Shown here piece after piece: positions 45,287 to 56,029 of a DNA stretch of 64,000 nt (positions are counted from its first letter, which is position 1; each line of letters begins with the position of its first letter). The DNA lies in contig JABAKD010000015.1 in NCBI GenBank assembly GCA_012845835.1, positions 7,565,467-7,629,466 on the forward strand, in the 5' to 3' direction. Under the pieces are notes generated by a model. It was not told where the DNA came from. It ran no database searches and saw only the letters and a program-made list of their open reading frames with translations. The translations under genes and the position numbers were made by a program. This stretch comes from Undaria pinnatifida (taxonomy: Eukaryota; Sar; Phaeophyceae; Laminariales; Alariaceae).

Positions 45287-45808
45287 CGATATTGTAAGGG
45301 GGGTATCAAACACGCTGGCGATGTATTTATGCACCGATTTTTGGCCTCGGCTGGGCCGCGACAACTCCCACGACCACCTTCACTTTTCCCTTCCTTTCTG
45401 TTAGGCAGATCGGCGGTTCCTCTTATAGGACGCTAGAAAAACGTGCGAACATCTACGCTTGGTGCCTTCATCACCCCTTCCCCTCTATTAGGCAGATTTA
45501 TGGTTCCTAGGATGCTCGAAAAATGCTCGAAAAGTAGGCCCTCCAGTGGGAACATCGACACAATCTGCCGCGTTTGCCGTCGTGTACGGCTTCTAAGCTG
45601 CGTACTCCCGCAAACGATAGCACGTTGGGCGTTCCGAAGAACGGTAGCAGCGCAGCTGTGCGCCCCAATGATAAGTGGCAGTGGTAAGCCGTACGGGGCG
45701 CGGATCTTACAACCAGGTCCCACACGCACGCAGACACACATCGTCTACTACTATGGTAGAGAACAAGAGCGGGTACACGCATGCTGTTTTCCGATTCGAC
45801 AATTTCTC

Positions 45809-46056
45809 CACACATCAGACAGATCAGATTCCACTCGCATAATCTACAAGTACATGTTTCGGGGCGGACCGATCCCTGGAAAATATGACATCAACGGTCT
45901 AAACCACGTTCGCCGGGTGGGACCCGTACGACAAGGCTCTAGCGCACATGCCTGCCAAGGCGCGATCTGTGAGATACGACCCTTGATCAACACATCACAA
46001 TGACAAACGTGTGATCGACTCGTAAATGATTCAGATCGTGATCTGTCCGATGTGTA
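45809..46056. mobile_element. MITE-like element R6, copy 2
   Basis: Left end 'cacacatcagacagatcaga' and right end 'gatctgtccgatgtgta' are inverted repeats of each other. The size matches copy 1. A clear target duplication was not seen. Confidence 0.6.
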
Positions 46057-46059
46057 AAC

Positions 46060-46750
46060 ATTTCTGAAAGATACCGCCGTTGATTGGTGGCAAACCTTTC
46101 CGACTGGTCACTTTTTCTCAGTGAGACTGTTGATCGGCGAAAAAAAACTGGACACCGCTTGACGTCATCCATGATCCTGACGTCATTATCATTACACCAC
46201 TTTTGATATTGGGTACATACTCCCTTTCTCCCTACTATTGTAGCTATGTATGTGATCTCTCGAACCTCCCACCGCCAACCGCCAACTGCGCTGCCGCCGC
46301 TGGTGCAGACAGCAATTAGAAGAGGGCGTACCACCAAAAAACAACCGGGGGTGAGAAAAACTACCACCAATACTACTGCTGCTGTCATTCCGCTCCGACC
46401 TTCCATGCCGAACGTCGACATGATAAACGAAAATCGTGTCAACCTTGTTACAACTGCACACTTGGTCCCACGCTAATGCTAAGTGAGTTGCCCCCCAAAA
46501 ACATGGGTGAAGTGCTACAGTCGTTTGGCATGACAAAAATAAGCGATTCACCTCGAGCACTCGGTTTACGTTCAACCATCGCGACCCCCAGCACGCCACG
46601 CCCGAATTCTTCCTGGCAAACAGGAAAGTTCTTAAAAATATGGAAAGTTCCCGGAAGCTTCCCGGAAAATTTGAAAGGAGTTTCGCTGGAAATTTCGGGC
46701 GAAGTATCGTTGGAGCAAGCTCGGCTGTGCGCTTTCTGGATGTGTAAAAC
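46060..46750. other. Downstream of the transporter gene, no gene seen
   Basis: Opposing short frames only. It probably includes the 3' UTR of the minus-strand transporter gene ending at 46752. Confidence 0.4.
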
Positions 46751-46751
46751 A

Positions 46752-46910
46752 TCAAAACAGCGTCGCTTTGGCCAACCACACGGCACCGATCGTGATGGCA
46801 ACAAAAGACGAAACAACCGACAGCTTCCTGGGAATGTCAGGCTGGTCCAAGGCCTTACCTACTCGTACGCTACCCTCCCCAATTAAAGTTGTCGTTGCTG
46901 ACATAGCCAC
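46752..46910 (-). CDS. NicO-family transporter, exon 3 (C-terminus)
   Basis: Acceptor GATCAG| at 46911-46916 opens phase 0 with VAMSATTTLIGEGSVRVGKA, continues LDQPDIPRKLSVVSSFVAIT, and ends with a hydrophobic segment IGAVWLAKATLF and TGA. The join ...SGTM|VAMS restores the 'GTxxAM' motif seen in plant homologues at the start of the last membrane helices. It fits the family end exactly. Confidence 0.8.
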   Translation of the reverse strand: MAMSATTTLIGEGSVRVGKALDQPDIPRKLSVVSSFVAITIGAVWLAKATLF

Positions 46911-48737
46911 CTGATCAGCAAGCATGACGAGCGGATGAGCGCGCGCGCAGGAGGGGGCGGGGGGGAGGGCCAGGGGGAGTACACATTTCAGACGTATTTG
47001 TCGGATGCGGTTCACATCGGAGGGTATAGATTGTACGGTAGATGAAAATCAGGTGGCACGCACACTCTGACAATGGCGATGTTCTTCACGCATCAAGTCA
47101 TGTCCCTGAAATCTAGCCCATGGTCGCCCGAAAAAACTAATGAATCACCCAGACAGAAGAAAATTAGAAAGCACAAGTACAAAAAAGACACTCCGACCGT
47201 GGGCAGCACCGCAGTACCAACACGCAAAGGGAACAGCACTACGGCTCTACCCGTATGAGACGGGTCTTGAGTCATGTTCGTCGCCCCCGTCCAGTTGAAC
47301 AAGTCCTATCAACGCTGCAAAGGATTCTACGAACACTAGAGTGCGCCAAAAAAACTGTACGCGGCTTTCATCGAGCGCATCGCACATCATCCTGAAACCT
47401 GCTTCCTCACCATAGTCCCCGAGCAGTAGGCAAGAAGAAACCAGAGCACGCTCGTCCACGACGACAGCGCAAGCGCAGGGGCCAAACTCGGGGCTCCGTC
47501 CCAAGAAAAGCCGTGCAGAACACCGTTTAAGAAGATCGCTTTCCCGCCTCCCTTGCCCAAACCCAGCCCGTTCCCGGCCCCCTCCACCACCGCGCTGCCG
47601 GCGCTTTTGGCCTCGAAAGCTGGGGCGGGCTCGTAGTCCAAAAGGGATTCCTTAAGGCCCAGCAGGCCAATGGCGATGAGGGAGACCCCGACCAAGCCTT
47701 CGGTCCACGTGCCCATTATGGCCACAAGTTTCTCGTTGTGTCCGAGCCCCAGCCGGTCCTTGAAGAAAAACGCCTGCCAAGGAGGTTACAATTTTCATGA
47801 AATTTTAGATTTTTAGAACTTTAGAATTTACAATCTTGGAAATTTGGAAACTTTGAGTTATCGATTCGGAGGCCACAATGGCGATCAGGGAGACGCCGAC
47901 CAAGACTTCGGTCCAGGTGTCTATCATGGCGACGAGTTTCTTGTTCACTCTAAGCCCCAGCCGGTCGTTGAAGAAAATCGCCTGCTCAAGGTTGGGATAA
48001 TATGAAAACAACGGATTTTGGGAATTTTGGAAAAACGGAGCATTTGATTCGGAGGCCGGTGGCGGTCAGGGACATGCCGACCAAACCTTCTGTCCACGCC
48101 CATCATGGCGGTGAGTTTCTCGCTGTGTCCGAGCCCCAGCCGGTCTTGGAAAAAAACCCCTGCCCAAGGCTTTAAATTTTGTGATTTTGTGGAAATATGG
48201 AAGCTTTGATTCGGTGCTCTGGGGGGTCTGATTATCCGCCTGTCTTCCCTGCTCGCCTGCCTGCCCGCCTGTCTGTCTGTTTGCCCATCTTTCTGTCTAC
48301 CTGCCTGTCTACCTAGCCGTTTCTCTGCCTATCTAACTGTCTATCCATCTATCCAACTGCCCGTCCTTCCGTCCACCATACAGAGACCTCCCTGCCCGCC
48401 CACCCACCAGCGTCCACGTTGTTGTGCTTGTTCTCACAAAGCTCAGCGTCACTATCGTCTAGTCGTTGGTCACCACACAGGATCCAACAACATAACTTCC
48501 CCACTCGCGGCCACCCCGGTTTATCTCTCTATCTCTGCATGTTCATCCATCTATCGTAAGTCTAACACGTATCTGTTTCTGGCTACCCAACCATACTTCC
48601 GTCCACCGTCTAGCTTTATCTCTGCCTGCCCATACCACCAGCGTCCACACACGCTCTAATTCACCGCCAGTCCGACCTATCATCTACACATGTATATATC
48701 TGCTGTACCTTATTCGTATCTACCTATCCGCTTCGTA

Positions 48738-48779
<42 letters not shown>

Positions 48780-49484
48780 ATCTATCCATCTATCAAAATA
48801 TGTATCCAATCCATCTTTACCTGCCTGCCTCTCTATCCTCCCACCAGTCCGTCCGTCCATCTACCCATCTCCCTGCACGCCTACCTACCAGCATCCACAC
48901 ACCCCTCAACTCACCGCCAACCCAATCACCATGGCACTAAACCCATGCCCAAGCCCCCACGTGGCCCCGATGCGCATCGAGTTATGCCACTTTTGCCCCA
49001 TGATGCGCGGGAGAAGCGCCGCGAGATGATCCGGCCCAGACACCGCGTGAAGCCCCCCCGCCAACACCCCCCCGCCCACGGTGGCAATCGCCGCAGCATT
49101 CGCCATGGCCACTAGCGCCAGCTTCCTCCCGCCTCCTGGCGCTAGGAAACCTGTCCCCAAGCGCATGGTGGTACGAGTAGCGGCGGTTACGCAGCGGTGT
49201 GCTCTTCGGCCTGCCGCCGCCGCCGCTGAGGAGGAGGAGGATGATTCACCCCGACGGCTACGGCTAGCAACAGGACGGTGCAATAATTCACCACGCCCTA
49301 GAAAGGGCGAAACTGCTGCTGTTGGTCTTGAGATGATGCCCGGGAAAGGCGGGGAGGAGGAGGAGTAGTGTCGGCTGGTTGTCGACGTCAACGATATTGC
49401 TGGGAGCACGAAGCCTCGGGCTGTGGAGAGCACCAGGGCCGCCACACTTGCCGCGAGGGCGGAGCAGGTCGTCGTAGCGCCCAT
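46752..49484 (-). CDS. Plastid-targeted nickel/cobalt transporter (NicO/HupE-like) family protein
   Basis: Three phase-0 exons (49484-48915, 47773-47411, 46910-46752) give a 363-residue protein. The N-terminus is a signal peptide (MGATTTCSALAASVAALVLS) followed by TARG|FVLP, an ASAFAP-like junction, then a Ser/Arg-rich transit region. This points to delivery through the ER into a secondary plastid. The mature part has GGLHAVSGPDHLAALLP, whose His-x7-Asp-His motif is the metal-site signature of the nickel-cobalt permease family, then helices with GATWGLGHGFSA and VLHGFSWDGAPSLAPALAL. Plant chloroplast 'high-affinity nickel transport family' proteins share this layout. Transport substrate in plastids is not established; metal export or import is inferred. 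Two decayed copies of exon 2's start lie in intron 1. Confidence 0.85.
47247..47404 (-). pseudogene. Possible decayed copy of transporter exon 3
   Basis: In another frame just past the exon 2 donor, the minus strand reads GEEAGFRMMCDALDESRVQF then ...VESFAALIGLVQL. This parallels GEGSVRVGKALD...VVSSFVAITIGAVWL of exon 3 in spacing and some residues. There is no acceptor in the right place. It may be a relic copy, an intron-retention C-terminus, or coincidence. Confidence 0.3.
47411..47773 (-). CDS. NicO-family transporter, exon 2
   Basis: Acceptor TTGGCAG| at 47774-47780 and donor ATG|GTGAGG bound 121 codons in phase 0-0. The peptide AFFFKDRLGLGHNEKLVAIM continues with WTEGLVGVSLIAIGLLGLKE (a membrane helix), a Gly/Ala-rich loop, and FLNGVLHGFSWDG with LAPALALSSWTSVLWFLLAY. 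The His in VLHG and the following Asp match the second conserved motif of the family. Confidence 0.85.
47876..48172 (-). pseudogene. Two degenerate tandem copies of transporter exon 2's 5' end
   Basis: The acceptor and first ~110 bp of exon 2 recur at 47876-47981 and 48059-48161. Copy 1 still reads AIFFNDRLGLRVNKKLVAMI then WTEVLVGVSLIAI; copy 2 is frameshifted near 'ggcgtggaca'. Each is followed (minus sense) by 'ggcctccgaatc' and a shared 'tttggaa' intron stretch, so the unit (about 180-200 bp) includes intron. Neither has the rest of the exon or its donor. Confidence 0.85.
48230..48900. repeat. Pyrimidine-rich (CTGC/TATC/CCAT)n intron tract
   Basis: Imperfect CTGCC, CTATC and CCATC repeats, including a pure (TATC)n run at about 48738-48780, fill intron 1 of the transporter gene. 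Confidence 0.85.
48915..49484 (-). CDS. NicO-family transporter, exon 1 (targeting region and first motif)
   Basis: ATG at 49484 gives 190 codons to a perfect GCG|GTGAGT donor in phase 0. I chose this ATG because the frame upstream of it is compositionally unlike a signal peptide, whereas this start gives a short n-region, a hydrophobic core and an Ala-Arg-Gly|Phe cleavage context. The last part holds GGLHAVSGPDHLAALL and the helix GATWGLGHGFSAMVIGLA. Confidence 0.85.
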
Positions 49485-49489
49485 CCTGC

Positions 49490-50190
49490 GGTAGCTGCGC
49501 TCTGTGCGGTGCGCTTCAAGGTCGCGGAGACGGTTGACAGCAGCAGCGGGTGGAAGGTAAAAACGATTACTGAGGGGGAAAAAACAGAGGATGGAGCAGG
49601 ATGGAGGACAAGAAAAAAATAAGCGGGAAACAGCGACGAACAACTACGACAATTAACTCCCCAGGGATCCGTAGATGGCGACCCTGCGCTGTCCAAGGTT
49701 CGAGGTCGCGGGAGACGGGGTGAAGACCAGCAGCATCAACGGATGGAGGGCAAACAAGACTTCAGATGGAAAAAAAACGGCCAAAACAAGCTAACGGATA
49801 AAATCCTATTAACCGCAGATATCAAAAAGGAAACGGCATTTCAGCGTTTCAGGCCTGTCACGGTCGGCGGCCTAGACCTTACACGCTAGTAGGGACCCCT
49901 GTCGAGGTAGCCCAATCCCTTTAATTGATTCCAGAGATGATTTCGACCGCGGGGTAGCATTACACGTGCACCAACGCACACAGTTTGAAACGCCAGTCAC
50001 CAATATTTTTTGCTGCGCGAGGTTCTAGCGAAAGCTCATGCCATAGATAGTTAGTATTAGTGTGGGGGCATCGTGAAGGTGGGGTTGGCGGCGCCCAGAA
50101 CTTCCGTCTCCCGACGTCTTCGCTTAAACCCCTTCAGGGCCAATCGCGATCTAACAAGCGACAATCGCGGTGTCACCAGCCTTTTTTCCT
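49490..50190. other. Upstream of the transporter gene
   Basis: Presumed promoter and 5' UTR of the minus-strand transporter. No TATA-like element or other gene could be assigned. Confidence 0.35.
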
Positions 50191-50194
50191 TTTA

Positions 50195-50345
50195 ATCCTC
50201 CGGTGGATGAGGGAAAAAAATGAAGCCTAAGCTCACCACACTTCCACGTATTTCTATACATGTCGCGTGTCAATTTAACTCACTCGTATTCGCAATTCAG
50301 CGCTAGCTGCCGTATCCTTCAACTCCCGTGGTAGCGGCTTCTACA
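50195..50345 (-). repeat. Dispersed repeat R3, copy 5 (inverted)
   Basis: 'cctaagctcaccacacttcc', 'gcgtgtcaatttaactcac', 'cgcaattcagcgctagctg' and 'ttcaactcccgtgg' match the reversed R3 order. Confidence 0.6.
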
Positions 50346-50349
50346 TAGG

Positions 50350-51870
50350 AAGATCGTACAGCAGTAGTTCTACGCTAGAGGTGCACCCTTTCCCTTTTCT
50401 AAGGCTCCCCACACGAGCTGTACAACCCCAAACTGATCTTGAGACAAATGAAAGACCAACCCGATGAACTAGCCGATGGTCTAGCTAGCGAGGTATACAA
50501 AAAAAACACATCTGTTCAAAATTACGACCATCCGACGAAATTGAGTTAAGCCGCCCGCACCGTCACCTAGAAAATATTATAACCAAAAACTGCTACCTCC
50601 ATCATGTTAATAGCACGCGTCACGGGCATCATCATGCTTCCTGTGCGCGTGTCGTGCCATCTCGTTACGTTGCACTCCGGAGACGTTCCCTATCCCAGCA
50701 GAACAGAAAGAGCTGCTTGCTGTGACCAACGGCGTAACCGTCACCTGTGTTCGATATCCCTCACAAGCCCCAAAGGGGTACCTGATACCCTTTGGGGGGC
50801 CCAGGCAGCGACAACAAAACGATACGCTTCGTCTTCTTAGTCGTCTCCGAGCAGCAGCACGAGTAGGGTCGTTGTTGCTCCCGCATCGTACGCCTCCTTG
50901 AGTTGTTGTAGTTCGGACACCAATTATCAGTTGTGGACGCTGTAACCGTCATTTTTCTTCCCCTTTCAAGTGCCAAAAGCGTGACAATACGAGTACTACA
51001 GCAGTCGTAGTCCCAGGTTAGTGCGGTACCCTGTCGTGTGGGGTCCTAATACAGTGCGGTGAAAATCACGGGTGCTTGACAAGGGTCTGACTTTATGCTG
51101 CAAGGAGCTGTACGGCAAAGAGCGCTGCAGCATGCCACAAGGTACTCGCGCCGCTGCGGGCTGACGCTACGGCAGCAGGCTAGACTGTCAACCATTCAGG
51201 GACTGCAAGGCGGAAAAGTGACGTAAAACATCGACTATTACCTACTTTAAAGTGTTACAGCATCGACCAGGCGGACTAGCTCGGGCTGTTGGGTTTTGGA
51301 ACGTGTTCCAATGGTCCACACCTTGGACACATCACGATCTACTGTAGATCATCAACAGCAGACCGTGTATCTGCCGTCCTGAGATGTTGCGCAGGATATA
51401 GAGTACAGATCCAACCCTGGAAATGTTTGTTAGATCATGCAGATCGTACGGGTCCCACCCGGCAACATGAGCTAGATCATACCGATCTTCACTGAAAGAT
51501 CTACATTATCAAGTGGAGATCGGTGAGCTGCCCCACGTGTTGCGATGGTCCGAATTCAAATATACGAAGTAGTGTGACACGCGCGCAGCAACTTACTACT
51601 CGTACCATCAACTCGCGCTGGATGGTGGCTGATAAGACCGTACGATCGCACGCGTCATTTGGCGCGGTCGCCAAACCAGCTCTCAAAAGGTACACGAGTG
51701 TAACAAGTAGTACGGCTGATCAGATCGAACTCGTCATGGTTTATACAAAACTGAGTCCATTTTTTGAGACCCCGGTAGAAGCTACCTGGTATACGGGTCA
51801 TTGCTAACGAACAAAAAAAACGTCAGGAATCGCAACGACAAAAAGTGGCGTTTTCATGAATCGTGAATTT
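50350..51870. other. No confirmed gene
   Basis: Mixed sequence. 51.29-51.50 kb is GATC-rich and related to R6, without clear ends. An inverted pair 'ccccaaaggggtacctg' / 'ataccctttggggg' forms a hairpin at about 50770-50799. Confidence 0.35.
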
Positions 51871-51872
51871 TG

Positions 51873-51934
51873 GTCAGGAATCCTGGCTGAATAGTTGTGA
51901 AAAAATCCATAAAATTGACGCCGGGATTCCTGAC
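51873..51934. repeat. Hairpin-forming inverted repeat
   Basis: 'gtcaggaatcctggc' and 'gccgggattcctgac' pair over 15 bp with one mismatch around a loop of about 32 bp. Related 'gtcaggaa(t/c)c' words flank it at 51823 and 52006. Confidence 0.75.
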
Positions 51935-52739
51935 GAAAACAATATCTTCTCTGAAAACGTAATGTTTTTAAGAATTTCAAAATGTCATAAACAGTGATAT
52001 TTTGTCAGGAACCGTGATTTTTTTGCGTTCGTTAGGAACGCCCCTAAGATCAGTTCTTATACAGTCGGGTAAGTCCGTTGAAAAATACTTTTTTCCACTA
52101 CAGACCACATCGAGCTTTTTACATTGTCGAAAAAGAGCTTTTCGACTTGAACTTTTTCGACTTGCACATCAAGTCCAAAAAAGTCGTCCATTTAATAGGA
52201 TGTGCACGTCGGATTGCTCAGTCGGAAAAGTTTGGGAACCCAATCGAATCGCTTATCCCACCACAAAAACATACACAAGGCCACACACCCATATACACAC
52301 CCACATATACCAGGTACGACACAGCAGTATCATTCAACAGCGCCGACACTGCCTTGGCTGCTATCGCTGCTGCTGCTTCTCGCCGCAAGTCAGCGTGGCG
52401 CATTCCTAGCTCCGCCCGCCAGCAGCTTGCATCGTACTATGGCAGCAGCGCGCGGTATGGATGACATATTGCCAACAACGGTTACGCTTGCTGTAGCTTC
52501 GGCGGCCCTAGGCAGAGTGCAACGCCACACACAAGGTTTATACTTCGAAGGATACCTTTCTTTGGCGGCTTTTGGCTGAGTCCAACGCCACCAACCGCTT
52601 CGGCGAGGGTTCGTCGCGTGTGAAGCACGCGTTGCTCGCGGAGAACGCACGAAGCACAGATCTTCCAAACCGATTCTCGACTGCCATACCGCATTAACTG
52701 AACTGCCTCTCACCAACCGTTTCCAGAAAGAGCACAACA

Positions 52740-52979
52740 CTACGAACTATAACTAATGAAATGGATTCGACTGACGATAAGAAGGCCGCCCAGAAGAATC
52801 CAGTCGAAAAAAAGTTCAGCCGGAAAAGGCCCATTTTTACGCACGGATCCGACAGTAGTAAAATACTTGGCCCATGTAGCGACCTTAAGACCGCCAAGTG
52901 CAATGCCATCAAAATTCCAGAAATAAAGTGCTGCCGCAGCAGAGCAAACCACCAACCAAGCTGCGAGCGTGTCGTCCAT
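52740..52979 (-). CDS. Hypothetical small membrane protein or exon
   Basis: A 79-codon ATG frame, MDDTLAAWLVVCSAAAALYF..., has two hydrophobic stretches (residues 5-22 and about 60-70) and balanced composition, with A at -3. There is no homologue I recognise and no flanking splice evidence. It could be chance. Confidence 0.25.
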   Translation of the reverse strand: MDDTLAAWLVVCSAAAALYFWNFDGIALGGLKVATWAKYFTTVGSVRKNGPFPAELFFDWILLGGLLIVSRIHFISYSS

Positions 52980-53227
52980 TTATTTCCGTTACACTTCGGC
53001 CACATGCCATCTCCTTCCCTCTGGCGGCCCGGTCTGCTTTGTGCGGCCGATGCAGAATTGACACTTTTCCCCCACACCCGTTCCTTCAGCTGAAAAAAAC
53101 TCCTTCACAGCTACCAGGTATACCTCGGTATACCGGTACGTAAGATCTCGAGGATGTCGTCGAAACTGCTTGTGTTTGCGGGCTGCGTATGACAGTTAGG
53201 TCGCGCGTACTGCGGGGTTGCATATGA

Positions 53228-53515
53228 TAGCGGGTCCGGTGGCGTATCAGGTTATCCTCGAGCCTGGTATAGGTCAGTTTCGTGAGTTCGAGCCCCGCCG
53301 AGTGCATACCCGTATAAATTCGTTGGGACTTTTTCTCGTGCATAAATTGACTTGCGGAAAGCTCGAGAGCGTGAGTTAGCAACACTCGATGAAAAAAAAA
53401 ACGACGAGCAGGGGGGTTGCTGAACCTTATGCGCGATAAAAATTGAAGGCAAGAACCGGGGGGAAGAAGGGATGACACCTGTGACCACGGCTTGTCCAGA
53501 AGCTGGAAAGTAAAA
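53228..53515 (+). repeat. tRNA-derived SINE, copy 1
   Basis: The head has a Pol III A box ('tggcgtatcagg') and, 45 bp on, a B box ('gagttcgagcccc'). The body of about 200 bp includes 'ataaattgacttgcggaaa', 'acctgtgaccacggcttgtc' and 'cagaagctggaaag'. The same head and body occur inverted at 60.47-60.77 kb. It does not fold as a functional tRNA. Confidence 0.8.
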
Positions 53516-53519
53516 GTGT

Positions 53520-54035
53520 GAAAAGAAGAATATATGTACTCATATAGCAATGTCCTCATGTTCTCATCTGCCATGAAGGAAGGATGGATAAGAGCAGGTC
53601 GGTGAATCCCTTGAGTGCTAGCACAAGCGTCATGGGTCGCTATACCATAACCAAGTCCAGGGTCAACGTTGAATGTTGAGAACCATTTCCAAGAATACTA
53701 CACCTGGTATAATAGCGTTTTTTCCTCATACCAGATACCAGTGAGTGGTATGAGGGACAAAACTGAGCAGCCACACGGAGCGTTGGGCCACATGAGCGCC
53801 GTATGCATCGGTCCTGCCAAGAGCAAACCTTCCCTGCTATATCCGGCAGACAGATCGATTGCTGTGGCTTGTTTTCTCGCTGGAGGCTTCCGGTGGCCTC
53901 GTGCGTCGACAGGCACGGGAGAGCTACTCGTACTCCTGCTGTTGCTGCTTATCGATGTGTCAGGACCTGATTATACTGCAACCAAACAGCCATGAGTGCC
54001 ACATGTAGATGGACGGTACACTCATCTCACCTTTG
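53520..54035. other. No gene seen
   Basis: Short frames only, with no conserved motif. Confidence 0.35.
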
Positions 54036-54039
54036 ACGC

Positions 54040-54906
54040 GTGTCCGCGAGCGATGGAGCCGCCTCCCACCGGACTCCTGCCTCTACCTCTGCGGATTCAC
54101 CTATCCAGCTCCTCAGTCCGCGTGGTCTAAGGCACACCTCTCGCGGAACCACCCACTTGTCCCGTAGGAAGCCGATGGCTGCAACGCAACGTCGGCCGGC
54201 TCCAACACCTCCTGCCTCCTGCGACAGTCTCCGTCCCCCCTTTACACCTTCAGACATGCTTCTATTTTTATGGAACTCCAAAATTACGGATTTTTCTGGA
54301 TATTTGAATTTGGGGCATGGAAGCATGCATCCCGTCGAGGACAGACGTAGCGTGTGGATGGAGGTCACCCTCGACAGATCCGTTGCAATCGCTGTGTGTC
54401 CGACTGTCATGACCACGACTGGAGCCGCTTTTGGTTCCAATATTCCCGGAGTACGCACGGCCAAGAACAAACCACAGCAGTCTCCAGCAGCGTCAGCAGA
54501 AGCAACACCATCATCAGTAGAAGAACCAGTAGCAGCAACAGCAGAAGAAGCAGCACCAGCAACAACAGCAGCGGTACGAACAGGAACAGAAGGAGCACCA
54601 TCAGCAGACGAAGAAGCAGCATCCGCAGCATCAGCAGCATCAACTCCAAGCATCGACAGAAAAAGTCCTGCGGCTACTCCATCCCCGTACCCACCAAGGC
54701 CAGCTGCGAAGGCCGAACGGTCAAACTCAAACGGAAGGGATGATGATGCAGTCGCCGAAGACGGCGGCAACGCTGGCAATCTGTCTGCGTTGTACCAGGC
54801 GAGGGCCGACCTTGAGGAATCGCTGAGCTGGTGCGAAGATCGCCTCGGCAGCATGGAAGAGGACTTGCTACGACGCTCGGCGGACGCCTCCACACCACTC
54901 CAGGTA
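54040..54906 (+). CDS. Hypothetical protein, exon-like ORF with C-terminal coiled coil
   Basis: A long frame ends ...SALYQARADLEESLSWCEDRLGSMEEDLLRRSADA...LQ at a CAG|GTATGA donor, which looks like a true 3' exon edge. The middle is Ala/Ser/Glu-rich and the 5' half includes DMLLFLWNSKITDFSGYLNL. The first codon of the frame is not ATG, and an internal acceptor (TTCAG| at about 54250-54254) may be the real start. The opposite strand is also open for 359 codons, but its predicted protein has no such ordered segment. Family unknown. Confidence 0.4.
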
Positions 54907-54909
54907 TGA

Positions 54910-55240
54910 TATGCATTGTATAATGTATGAGCATGACGGCTCCCGCTAACTGCAGAACCAGTCTGTATCACACTTACTACTATCACTTTGGGGCCAAGTT
55001 CAATCTTGAATCTTGCGCGGCGGCCCTGGCTAAGCCGGCCCCAGACCTGACCATAACCCGAGCCCGAATCCCAACCCTTCGGGGGGCTCGAGGCCGGCAG
55101 GGACACTCGCGGCTCCGCAGTATGTGTTTGGTTGGGTCGTAGCCCACAAAATACCCCGGACGGCCGACAGGTAAAAACCCGACCAAATCAGACCAACGAC
55201 CGACAGGAAGTTTATTTCATGAAAACATTCTAAAGGACGT
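54910..55240. other. No gene seen
   Basis: Presumed intron or intergenic sequence after the donor at 54907. Confidence 0.3.
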
Positions 55241-55310
55241 CAGCCGTGAGTTCGACGAATTTCGGGCCAATACTCATCTTTGCAAGCTGCGTTGTTGGTA
55301 CCACCAGTCT
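55241..55310 (+). repeat. R2 fragment
   Basis: 'cagccgtgagttcgacgaat' and 'actcatctttgcaagctgc' match the R2 left end. Confidence 0.5.
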
Positions 55311-55924
55311 TGCGTTTGGGTCGAGTTACATTGCATGTGTTGAATATTTCCAACCGGTAAGAAGAGCCATTGGATCGGAAAGTGCACGGCAGGACGTCAC
55401 AGGAAACCCGGAAGTGCGCGCATGAAGGATTCTGCATGCGTTGTTAGAACTACTGCTGCTGTAGTATGTACATGCGGAGGCATTCGCCGGCACCCATGCT
55501 CCGGGTAGGGCAGGGCAGCACTTGGGCTTGTTCGATTCAATATTCGATACAGAGTAAAAACCGTTACCACACAACACATAGTCTACGCGTGTAGAACGTA
55601 AAGGAATGCCAAGAGATTGATATAGATAAACAGGGGACTACTTACTACTTCTGCCGTTTCCTCTATTTCTCCGTTTCTTGCGTGAATCCGATTCCGAGCT
55701 TCATCCTATGTATTTCGATCGGATAAACCCGAGCCCACGCAGACTGACCCTCTAGTCTGGCCACGAAGAGACGTTTCGAGTGCGTTTCTTGACGTTTCGA
55801 CTCAACCAAGCATCCATGGCCAGCAGAGGGATGGCCAAATGTTTGCTGAATGTTCTCTACGTAGCAATTGACAGGCGCGCACTGAGCCAGCTTCCACCAC
55901 TACATGCATGATACCATAATATAA

Positions 55925-56025
55925 TACGCGCGATCGGAGTACGAGTATCACACACACACCTTGCAAAAAGATGAGTTTCGACGAAATTCGATCTCACAGC
56001 AGCTGGAGCGTATTGTTATTTTTAT
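55925..56025 (-). repeat. R2 fragment, inverted
   Basis: 'cgcgcgatcggagta', 'accttgcaaaaagatgagtt' and 'atctcacagcagctggagcg' match R2 reversed. Confidence 0.55.
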
Positions 56026-56029
56026 AGTA

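Noticed and set aside
53228-53310. Functional tRNA gene in the SINE head
   Set aside because: A and B boxes are good, but the ends do not pair and the same head continues into a repeat body in two places.
54027-55106. 359-codon minus-strand frame opposite the coiled-coil ORF
   Set aside because: The plus-strand reading has an ordered helical segment ending at a splice donor. The minus reading is its Ala/Ser-rich shadow.
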